Positions 55,392 to 64,000 of a DNA stretch of 64,000 bases are shown piece after piece. Position 1 is the stretch's first letter; each line of letters starts with the position of its first letter. The notes below the pieces were generated by a model. That model ran no database searches. It was given only the letters and a program-made list of their open reading frames with translations, and was not told the DNA's origin. This stretch comes from Luteibacter aegosomatis (lineage in GTDB: Bacteria > Pseudomonadota > Gammaproteobacteria > Xanthomonadales > Rhodanobacteraceae), in assembly GCF_023078455.1 (NCBI RefSeq), contig NZ_CP095740.1:4423501-4487500 (forward strand), written 5' to 3'. A program made the position numbers and the translations under genes.

Positions 55392-56295
55392 GGACGGCCT
55401 CCTTGCTGTTCTTCAGGCCGGGGAAACCGAGTTTTTCGCGCTGGGCCACGTAGGCCTCGGCCACGCTGCGGGCCAGCGTGCGCACGCGCAGGATGTAGCG
55501 CTGGCGCTCGGTGACGCTGATGGCACGGCGCGCGTCGAGCAGGTTGAACGCATGGCTGGCCTTGCAGACCTGCTCGTAGGCCGGCAGCGGGAGGCCGGCG
55601 GCGATCAGCTTGCCGGCTTCGCCCTCGCACACGTCGAACCAGTGGAACAGCTCGGGCACGTTGGCGTGTTCGAAGTTGTAGGTGCTCTGCTCGACCTCGT
55701 TCTGGTGGAACACGTCGCCGTAGGTCACCACGCCGTGCGGCGCGTGCGTCCACACGATGTCGTAGATGCTGTCGACGTTCTGCAGGTACATCACCAGGCG
55801 CTCGAGGCCGTAGGTGATCTCACCGGTGACCGGACGGCATTCGAGGCCGCCGGCCTGCTGGAAATAGGTGAACTGGGTGACTTCCATGCCATTCAGCCAG
55901 ACTTCCCAGCCGAGGCCCCAGGCGCCGAGCGTGGGCGATTCCCAGTTGTCTTCGACGAAGCGCAGGTCGTGCACGAGCGGATCGATGCCCAGCGCCTTGA
56001 GCGAGCCGATGTAGCGCTCGAGGATATCGTCGGGATTGGGCTTGAGCACGACCTGGTACTGGTAGTAGTGCTGCAAACGGTTGGGATTGTCGCCATAACG
56101 GCCGTCCGTGGGCCGGCGGCAGGGCTGCACGTAGGCGGCGGCCCAGGGTTCGGGCCCGAGCGAGCGCAGGAATGTGGCGGGATGGAACGTACCCGCGCCG
56201 ACCTCGGTGTCGAGGGGCTGGACCAGCACGCAGCCCTGCTCCGCCCAATAGCGGTTCAGGGTCTGGATCACGTCTTGGAAAGTGGGCGCGGACAT
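55381..56295 (-). CDS. glyQ: Glycyl-tRNA synthetase, alpha subunit
   Basis: Catalytic class II aminoacyl-tRNA synthetase subunit that activates glycine, 304 residues. It begins [20 protein letters not shown] and [20 protein letters not shown], with the class II motif region [39 protein letters not shown] and [19 protein letters not shown] motif 3 (visible as [15 protein letters not shown]). ATG 56295 gives family length; the longer frame overlaps the divergent gspE-like gene. It is first in the glyQ-glyS operon. Confidence 0.97.
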   Translation of the reverse strand: MSAPTFQDVIQTLNRYWAEQGCVLVQPLDTEVGAGTFHPATFLRSLGPEPWAAAYVQPCRRPTDGRYGDNPNRLQHYYQYQVVLKPNPDDILERYIGSLKALGIDPLVHDLRFVEDNWESPTLGAWGLGWEVWLNGMEVTQFTYFQQAGGLECRPVTGEITYGLERLVMYLQNVDSIYDIVWTHAPHGVVTYGDVFHQNEVEQSTYNFEHANVPELFHWFDVCEGEAGKLIAAGLPLPAYEQVCKASHAFNLLDARRAISVTERQRYILRVRTLARSVAEAYVAQREKLGFPGLKNSKEAVHGR

Positions 56296-56362
56296 GGTTC
56301 CCGAGTCCTTGAGAAAGCGGGCTAGTATAGCGGCGTCGTCTTTCATGAGGGATCGCCCGGCC

Positions 56363-58177
56363 ATGGCAGTCAATCCGCAATCGGGCTCACTGTTGGGGCG
56401 CCGCGGGCGGCTGGAACTCGAAGAGGTGCTTGCCTCGCTCGTCGTCGACGGTGTTGTCAGCGGCGAGGATGCCAAGCGGGCCCGCGCGGGTGCGCGCGGC
56501 GGCAAGACGGCCATCGAGTTGAACCCCCTGGTGTTGATCGCCAACGCCCGGCTGGACAACCTGCGCGACCCGGGCCGCCCCCTGAGCCTGGAGGGCCTGG
56601 TGGAATGGCTCGCCGGCAAGGCCGGCCTGCCCTACCTCAAGATCGACCCGATGAAGGTCAACGTGGCCCAGGTCACGCAGGTGGTGAGCAGCGCCTATGC
56701 CCAACGCCATCGCATCCTGCCCGTAAGCGCCTCCCCGTCCGAGGTGGTGTTCGCCACCGCCGAGCCGTTCGACATGGCCTGGGCGAACGACCTGGCCCAC
56801 ATGCTTCGTCGCGACGTGCGGCGGGTGGTGGCGAGCCCGATCGATATCAACCGCTACCTGCTCGAATTCTATGGCGTGCAGCGCTCGATCCAGCTCGCGC
56901 AGGACGCCAAGGGTAACGAGCCATCGAAGATCATCAACTTCGAACAGCTGGTCGAACTGGGCAAGGGCGGCGAAGTCGGCGCCGACGACCGCCACGTGGT
57001 GCACATCGTCGACTGGCTCCTCCAGTACGCCTTCGAGCAGCGCGCGTCCGACATCCACCTCGAACCGCGACGCGACGCGGGACAGATCCGCTTCCGCATC
57101 GACGGCGTGATGCAGAAGGTGTTCGAGTTGCCGCCGCCGGTCACCACCGCGGTGACGGCGCGCGTGAAGATCCTCGCCCGCATGGACGTCGCCGAGAAAC
57201 GGCGCCCGCAGGATGGCCGCATCAAGACCCGATCCGCCGGTGGGCGCGAGGTGGAGTTGCGCATCTCGACCATGCCGACCGCCTTCGGCGAGAAGGTGGT
57301 GATGCGTATCTTCGACCCCGACCTGGTCATGAAGGACTTCTCCCAGCTCGGGTTTTCCGACGAGGAAGCCCGCGTATGGCGGTCGATGGTCGAGCGGCCG
57401 CACGGCATCGTGCTGGTGACCGGGCCCACGGGTTCGGGTAAGACCACCACGCTGTATTCCACGCTCAAGCACCTGGCACGCCCGGAACTCAACGTCTGCA
57501 CGGTCGAAGACCCCATCGAGATGGTATCGCCCGAACTCAACCAGATGCAGGTGCAGCCGTCGATCGACCTCGACTTCGCTGCGGGCGTGCGCACGTTGCT
57601 GCGACAGGATCCCGACATCATCATGATCGGCGAGATCCGCGACCTCGAGACCGCGCAGATGGCGGTGCAGGCGTCGCTGACGGGTCACATGGTGTTGTCC
57701 ACGCTGCATACCAACGACTCGCCCAGCGCCATCACCCGCCTGCTCGACCTGGGCGTGCCGCACTACCTCATCCAGTCCACCCTCGCCGGCATCGTGGCAC
57801 AGCGCCTTGTCCGAACGCTGTGCCCGCATTGCAAGCGTCCCGCCGAACAGGATGCCGACGCCTGGTCGGTGCTGACGCGCGACTGGGAACTGCCGGTACC
57901 CGCACGTGTCTATGAGCCGGTCGGTTGCCTGGAGTGCCGCAAGACGGGCTATCTGGGCCGAACGGGCGTCTACGAGATGATGCCGTTGTCCGCGCGCGTG
58001 CGCGGCGGCATCACCGCGTCGCTCGACCTCGCCCGGCTCACCGACATCGCCTTGCGCGAAGGCATGAAGCCGCTGCGCATTTCCGCCGCGGCGCAGGTCG
58101 CCGCCGGCCTCACCACGGTGCGCGAGGTACTCAACGTGCTTCCGCCCTCCGACATCGACGACGCACTACCCGCATGA
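56363..58177 (+). CDS. GspE/PilB-type secretion ATPase
   Basis: Hexameric ATPase of the type II secretion/type IV pilus family, 604 residues. The N-terminal GspE_N-like domain ([20 protein letters not shown]) is followed by the catalytic core with [19 protein letters not shown], Walker A GPTGSGKT at 354-361, an Asp box ([11 protein letters not shown]), Walker [21 protein letters not shown] and His box [21 protein letters not shown] tetracysteine zinc site (CPHCKR and CLECRKTG, residues about 487-525) is intact. ATG 56363 follows GAGGGA; ATG 56345 has no such site. No other gsp or pil genes are adjacent, so its machine is encoded elsewhere. The stop overlaps the next gene. Confidence 0.93.
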   Translation: MAVNPQSGSLLGRRGRLELEEVLASLVVDGVVSGEDAKRARAGARGGKTAIELNPLVLIANARLDNLRDPGRPLSLEGLVEWLAGKAGLPYLKIDPMKVNVAQVTQVVSSAYAQRHRILPVSASPSEVVFATAEPFDMAWANDLAHMLRRDVRRVVASPIDINRYLLEFYGVQRSIQLAQDAKGNEPSKIINFEQLVELGKGGEVGADDRHVVHIVDWLLQYAFEQRASDIHLEPRRDAGQIRFRIDGVMQKVFELPPPVTTAVTARVKILARMDVAEKRRPQDGRIKTRSAGGREVELRISTMPTAFGEKVVMRIFDPDLVMKDFSQLGFSDEEARVWRSMVERPHGIVLVTGPTGSGKTTTLYSTLKHLARPELNVCTVEDPIEMVSPELNQMQVQPSIDLDFAAGVRTLLRQDPDIIMIGEIRDLETAQMAVQASLTGHMVLSTLHTNDSPSAITRLLDLGVPHYLIQSTLAGIVAQRLVRTLCPHCKRPAEQDADAWSVLTRDWELPVPARVYEPVGCLECRKTGYLGRTGVYEMMPLSARVRGGITASLDLARLTDIALREGMKPLRISAAAQVAAGLTTVREVLNVLPPSDIDDALPA

Positions 58178-58911
58178 AGCCCGTCCTTATCGTTCGCACC
58201 GGCCGCGCGCCCGATGTCATCAGCGCGCGCCATGGTGATTTCCCCCGTTGGTTCCAGCTCGGCCTCCGTCTGAAGAGTCCCCGTATCCGCGTCGTCGACG
58301 TCGAACACGGCGATGCGTTGCCGCCCCCGTCCGAATGCGCGGGTGCCGTCATCACCGGATCCGCGTCGATGGTCACCGAATGCCTGCCCTGGAGCGAGCG
58401 CACCGCCGGCTGGATCCGCAACGCCATGGATGTCGATCTCCCGATGCTCGGCGTCTGCTACGGGCACCAGTTGATGTCCCATGCCCTGGGCGGCCGCGTG
58501 GATTACTTACCCGGCGGCCGTGAAATGGGGACCGTGAAACTCTCCACGCATGCTCACGCAGCGAGCGATCCCTTGGGGGCCGTCCTGCCGGGCACCTTCA
58601 ACGCACATGCCACGCACGAGCAAAGCGTGCTCGAGTTGCCACCCGGCGCGGTGACGATCGCCTGGTCCGACCGGGATCCGAATCACCTGGTCCGATACGG
58701 CAAGCATGCGGTGAGCACGCAGTTCCACCCGGAATTCTCGGCCGAGGTGATGCGCGCCTATATTCGCCGCAAGCACGACGTGCTTCGTGACGAAGGCCAC
58801 GAACCCGAAGCGCTGCTGGCCGCCGTCACCGCCACGCCCGCGGCGACGGGCCTGCTTCGCGGCTTCGTGCGCGAGCATCTGGGCATGGCCCGTGAGCCGT
58901 CACCCGCGTAG
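58174..58911 (+). CDS. Class I glutamine amidotransferase (GuaA-like domain)
   Basis: A 245-residue stand-alone class I amidotransferase. The nucleophile is Cys95 in LGVCYGHQLMSHALGG; the His/Glu pair is in STQFHPEFSAEV. AVITGSASMVTECLPWSE matches the oxyanion-side loop of this family. Such free-standing proteins are often annotated as GMP synthase-like; acceptor and product are unknown. The ATG overlaps the gspE-like stop (ATGA), so it is co-expressed with an unrelated secretion ATPase. Its end overlaps the convergent rhomboid gene by 12 bases. Confidence 0.88.
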   Translation: MKPVLIVRTGRAPDVISARHGDFPRWFQLGLRLKSPRIRVVDVEHGDALPPPSECAGAVITGSASMVTECLPWSERTAGWIRNAMDVDLPMLGVCYGHQLMSHALGGRVDYLPGGREMGTVKLSTHAHAASDPLGAVLPGTFNAHATHEQSVLELPPGAVTIAWSDRDPNHLVRYGKHAVSTQFHPEFSAEVMRAYIRRKHDVLRDEGHEPEALLAAVTATPAATGLLRGFVREHLGMAREPSPA

Positions 58912-59583
58912 GCGACGTTCGATCGCTCCGCGCGATACCAGGGCGAAGACGATGCCGAACAGGAATCCGCCGATATGGGTCCACCACACCACGGCACCGT
59001 AGCTCGCGCCGGCATAGCTGAAGAGCAACTGCACCAAGGCCCATATGCCTATGAGCACGAATGCGGGCACGCGCACGAATTCGAGATAAAGGCCTAGCGG
59101 CACCACCAGTCCCAGGCGCGCCCGCGGAAACAACGTGACGTAGGCGCCGACCACGGCAGATACCGCACCGCTGCATCCGATGATGGCCACACGCGCGCCG
59201 GTGAGCGAAATCGCACCGATGAGATTGGCCACGATGCCTCCAAGCAGGAACAGGAGCAGGAAGCGTGGTGAACCGAGGCTACGCTCGGCGGGCAGGCTGA
59301 AGATCACCAGGAACAGAAGGTTACTCAACAGATGCAGCCAACCGCCGTGAATGAAGATCGCGGTGAGCAGACGCAATAACGCAGGGTCGCTTACCTGCTC
59401 CCAAAGCGGCAGACCGGCGGCGAAGAGATGCGCGGGTACGGTTCCCCAATGCAGCATGATCCAGATACGCTCGCTGCGGCCACTCAAGGCCAACGCGACG
59501 AACGAGACGACGCACGCGACGACCACCAGCATCGTCGCCCAGCACAGCCGCGAACGGCGGCGGGTATCCACGTGAACGAACAT
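58900..59583 (-). CDS. Rhomboid family intramembrane serine protease
   Basis: A 227-residue membrane protein with six hydrophobic helices. Catalytic residues are visible: Ser138 in IIGCSGAVSAVVGAY (GxSG motif) and His203 in THIGGFLFG. The helix-2 motif HGGWLHLLSNLLFL, which contributes to the oxyanion hole, is also present. It should cleave within or near transmembrane segments of unknown substrates. It starts three bases after the ExeA-like gene stop on the same strand, forming a two-gene unit. Confidence 0.93.
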   Translation of the reverse strand: MFVHVDTRRRSRLCWATMLVVVACVVSFVALALSGRSERIWIMLHWGTVPAHLFAAGLPLWEQVSDPALLRLLTAIFIHGGWLHLLSNLLFLVIFSLPAERSLGSPRFLLLFLLGGIVANLIGAISLTGARVAIIGCSGAVSAVVGAYVTLFPRARLGLVVPLGLYLEFVRVPAFVLIGIWALVQLLFSYAGASYGAVVWWTHIGGFLFGIVFALVSRGAIERRLRG

Positions 59584-59586
59584 GGC

Positions 59587-61188
59587 TCAGGGTACGCCGC
59601 GTGCGAGGTGCGGGCCTTCCGTTTCCATTGACGACAACGCGAACATGGTTTCCGGCCCGACCACGCCATCGGCGGCGATGCCGAAACGTTCCTGCACGCC
59701 CCGCACGCGCGATTCCACGGCACGATCGAACGATGCACCGGCGCCGGAAACCGCGTTGCCGCCCGGCGGCAAGCGGGAAAGCAGCCAGCTGACACCCTGG
59801 CCGCTGTCGCCCCGCGAAAGCTTGCCCGGCACGGTCGGGTCGATGCGGAAGACGGCATAGAACCGGCCGTTCCATATGTGCGAGAACGCATCGCGGGTGA
59901 GTTCGACGTACTTGCCGCCAAGGTAGAGCCGGACCGCTTCATCGCCCACTCCCACCATCAAAACCTGCTGGTTGCCGTTGGCTTCGTCGAGTTCGAGCAC
60001 CATCGGACGATCGAAACGACGGAGCTGGTCCAGGGAGCCTCTCCCGCTGACACACGCAAGCCCCGGGAAGATGGTCGCGTCGCAATGGATCGCGTTGGTC
60101 ACTGACGTTTCCTTCGACGTGACCTGCCAGCGTGCCAGCAACTCGCCCCAAACGCGCAGTTTGCCGACATCGCCAGCCGGCAAGGCTTCCTTGAATTTCG
60201 CCAAGGCCTGATCGGGTGTCGCGGTAACGAGGTTCTTGGGCCGCGAAGGGCTGCGGCCGGAGAGGAACCAGGTGGCCATTCCGCCGACGAACAAGAGGAT
60301 GGCCAAGCCGCCCACCAGCAACACGGCCTTGCGGTAGCGACGTAGCCAGTAGCGGGCATGCTGCGGCAGTACCTCGCGGGCGACAAAGCCCAGGGCGCGC
60401 TCGCCGATCGACTGCTCGCCGCGCTCCGCCGCTCGTTCCAGTGCCCTATGGGCCAGCGCATTGAGCCGTTGTGGATTGCCCTTGCCGTCATCCCTGAGAC
60501 TCCGAAGGCCAAGGCGGCTGAACGGCATGCGTGAGGTGCCCGCGACATGCAGGCGATGCCTGACGTAGCGCTCGCTCTCTTCGGCATTGAGCGCGACCAG
60601 AGGCAAACGACTACGAATGCGTCCCGCGAGCGCCGGCCCGCCACGGGCGGAAAGGCGGTCGCGAAGACTCGGCGTTCCCGACAGCACGAGGTGAAACGAC
60701 GTGCCGTTCTTTTCGCATCCCGCCATCAGGCGATCGATATCGTCCAGATTCCCATCGGAAAGCTCGTCCGCATCATCGAGGATCAGCACAAAGCGCTTGT
60801 CGACATGGTGCGCCAATCGCCCCAATCCGGCAGCCAGCCCGTCGACGAGATGATCTTCGGTATTGGCTTCGGCGCTCAAAGGCAACGGGAGGCCGAACCC
60901 GGCGTACATGGATCGAAGCCAGGCGACCGTGCCTTGGGCGTAGTCGTCCGCGGTATGGCGGGTGGCGGTGACGCCATGATCCGCCGCACCGGTCTCGATC
61001 AACATGCAGAGCAGGCTCTTGCCCATGCCTGCCTCCCCCGTGATCAACGTCACTCCTGTATCCGTCGAGCCCAGTTCGTATTCAACATGCGCAAGAATCT
61101 CGCGCTCACGCGTGAACAGGCACGCGAAGCGTAGATCCGGTGTTTCGCCGAACGGCGGTTCGCGCAGCCCAAAGGTCTCTAAGTACAT
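59587..61188 (-). CDS. ExeA/GspA-like ATPase with peptidoglycan-binding domain
   Basis: A 533-residue inner-membrane AAA ATPase. The opening MYLETFGLREPPFGETPDLR is typical of ExeA/GspA. Walker A GEAGMGKS is at 51-58 and Walker B FVLILDD at 134-140. A single membrane helix (about 289-310: AVLLVGGLAILLFVGGMATW) is followed by a periplasmic part ending in a PG_binding_1-like domain (RGDSGQGVSWLLSRL ... VQERFGIAADGVVGPETMFA). In Aeromonas, ExeA with ExeB helps assemble the type II secretin through peptidoglycan. No exeB/gspB gene adjoins it; a GspE-like ATPase gene lies 1.4 kb away on the other strand. Confidence 0.92.
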   Translation of the reverse strand: MYLETFGLREPPFGETPDLRFACLFTREREILAHVEYELGSTDTGVTLITGEAGMGKSLLCMLIETGAADHGVTATRHTADDYAQGTVAWLRSMYAGFGLPLPLSAEANTEDHLVDGLAAGLGRLAHHVDKRFVLILDDADELSDGNLDDIDRLMAGCEKNGTSFHLVLSGTPSLRDRLSARGGPALAGRIRSRLPLVALNAEESERYVRHRLHVAGTSRMPFSRLGLRSLRDDGKGNPQRLNALAHRALERAAERGEQSIGERALGFVAREVLPQHARYWLRRYRKAVLLVGGLAILLFVGGMATWFLSGRSPSRPKNLVTATPDQALAKFKEALPAGDVGKLRVWGELLARWQVTSKETSVTNAIHCDATIFPGLACVSGRGSLDQLRRFDRPMVLELDEANGNQQVLMVGVGDEAVRLYLGGKYVELTRDAFSHIWNGRFYAVFRIDPTVPGKLSRGDSGQGVSWLLSRLPPGGNAVSGAGASFDRAVESRVRGVQERFGIAADGVVGPETMFALSSMETEGPHLARGVP

Positions 61189-61254
61189 GGGCTTAGGGTA
61201 ACCGATTGATCGCGGGAAGGATTGGGAACCGATGAGGAATCATCGCACGGTAGT

Positions 61255-61602
61255 GCAAAGAAAAACCCGGCCTCTGACGAGACCGGGTTTTGGGATAAAG
61301 CCCCTGGCGGTGACCTGTGGCGGGTCGTGCCCGTTGGGCACGGGAGCGGGCAAAGAAAAACCCGGCCTCTGACGAGACCGGGTTTTGGGATAAAGCCCCT
61401 GGCGGTGACCTGTTGCGGGTCGTGCCCGTTGGGCACGGGAGCGGGCAAAGAAAAACCCGGCCTCTGACGAGACCGGGTTTTGGGATAAAGCCCCTGGCGG
61501 TGACCTGTTGCGGGTCGTGCCCGTTGGGCATGGGAGCGGGCAAAGAAAAACCCGGCCTCTGACGAGACCGGGTTTTGGGATAAAGCCCCTGGCGGTGACC
61601 TA
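61255..61602 (-). repeat. Tandem array of 95-bp rrn terminator units
   Basis: Three full 95-bp units (61255-61349, 61350-61444, 61445-61539) and a fourth partial unit (61540-61602) run into the 5S gene. Each contains the hairpin AAACCCGG/CCGGGTTT followed on the minus strand by T residues, then CCTGGCGGTGACCT, an exact copy of the 3' end of 5S. The full units also carry a second hairpin, GTGCCC/GGGCAC. Units differ at only about two positions. They look like recent tandem duplications of the rRNA operon terminator. Confidence 0.9.
61546..61576 (-). terminator. First intrinsic terminator after 5S rRNA
   Basis: AAACCCGG/CCGGGTTT with a 12-base loop is followed on the minus strand by TTTTTC, about 12 bases beyond the 5S 3' end. 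Three further copies follow at 95-bp intervals. Confidence 0.85.
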
Positions 61603-61702
61603 CTCTTGCATGGCTTGAGCCACACTACCATCGGCGCATGCGCGTTTCACTTCTGAGTTCGGGATGGGATCAGGTGGTACCACGCCGCTATAGCCGCCAG
61701 GG
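61586..61702 (-). rRNA. rrf: 5S ribosomal RNA
   Basis: On the minus strand the sequence starts CCTGGCGGCTATAGCGG and contains GGTACCACCTGATCCCATCC and CGAACTCAGAAGTGAAACG. It closes with GTAGGTCACCGCCAGG, pairing with the 5' end as helix I. Length about 117. The spacer to 23S (61703-61817) has no tRNA and one small hairpin (AAGACG/CGTCTT). Ends are estimated to within a few bases. Confidence 0.95.
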
Positions 61703-61817
61703 AAGGGGTGGGAGCAGCGCAGGTGCGCCGGCTCCACAGAGGGGTAAACGAGTGACAAGCGTCCGGGCTGGATACCGGCAGACTTGAGTTAAGACGGTGA
61801 AGCGTCTTGGGGTTATA

Positions 61818-64000
<2,183 letters not shown>

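Noticed and set aside
61255..61602. The 95-bp repeats as a CRISPR array
   Set aside because: Units are contiguous and almost identical throughout, with no unique spacers; each contains a terminator and a 5S fragment, and there are no cas genes.
61179..61631. Minus- and plus-strand frames with repeating peptides across the terminator array
   Set aside because: They arise only because the 95-bp unit is repeated; there is no ribosome binding site and they overlap rRNA terminators.
61706..61718. AAGGGGTGGGAGC in the 23S-5S spacer as part of the REP-like family
   Set aside because: Only a 13-base match to one arm of copy A, with no matching inverse arm.

Overview
The window is GC-rich, densely coded gammaproteobacterial chromosome. 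Class I IlvC, a comF-bioBF-bioHC biotin cluster, UbiA, GlyQ/GlyS, GspE and ExeA-like ATPases, and a row of Oar-like TonB-dependent receptors suggest Xanthomonadales, probably Rhodanobacteraceae (Luteibacter or Dyella-like). That assignment is inferred from gene content and gene order; no alignment was run.

Layout. 1-3.6 kb: branched-chain amino acid genes ilvC, acetolactate synthase large subunit and small subunit, bounded and interrupted by palindromic REP-like repeats. 3.6-5.8 kb: a DoxX membrane protein and a small dehydrogenase, divergent from an AraC regulator. 6.0-11.8 kb: a complete polyol (mannitol/sorbitol type) ABC uptake operon (binding protein, two permeases, ATPase) ending in a mannitol 2-dehydrogenase, probably under that AraC protein. 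11.8-19.5 kb: a 53-residue proline-rich protein, a YfhO-type membrane protein, ubiA, and a frameshifted TonB receptor overlapping a secreted PHP-domain (CehA/McbA-like) hydrolase. 19.5-25.3 kb: biotin locus with a BirA-like operator in the divergent promoter; a tRNA hydroxylase gene (trhO) sits inside the bio operon. 25.3-32.4 kb: DUF72 protein, Tag glycosylase, EamA transporter, threonine/serine dehydratase, aldose epimerase, PepN. 32.4-32.9 kb: a gene-free, hairpin-rich gap. 32.9-41.7 kb: mnmG, a GYF/RDD membrane protein, tex, a GDSL autotransporter esterase, a small secreted protein and a YbaY-like lipoprotein. 42-53.2 kb: three leftward paralogous Oar-like TonB receptors of about 1,000 residues, followed by a divergent CI/XRE-type regulator; two of the three have the same 17-bp palindrome upstream. 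53.2-61.2 kb: glyS/glyQ, a GspE-type ATPase, a class I amidotransferase, a rhomboid protease and an ExeA-like ATPase. 61.2-64 kb: the 3' end of a leftward rRNA operon (23S partial, 5S) followed by an array of 95-bp units, each carrying the terminator hairpin and a copy of the last bases of 5S.

The strongest points for follow-up are the receptor/regulator/palindrome arrangement at 42-53 kb, the duplicated rrn terminator array, the REP-like palindrome that supplies the C-termini of two convergent genes, the BirA-like operator, and the single-base lesion in the receptor gene at 15.5-18 kb. Many starts were moved inward from the longest open frame on the basis of ribosome binding sites or family length; this is stated for each gene.
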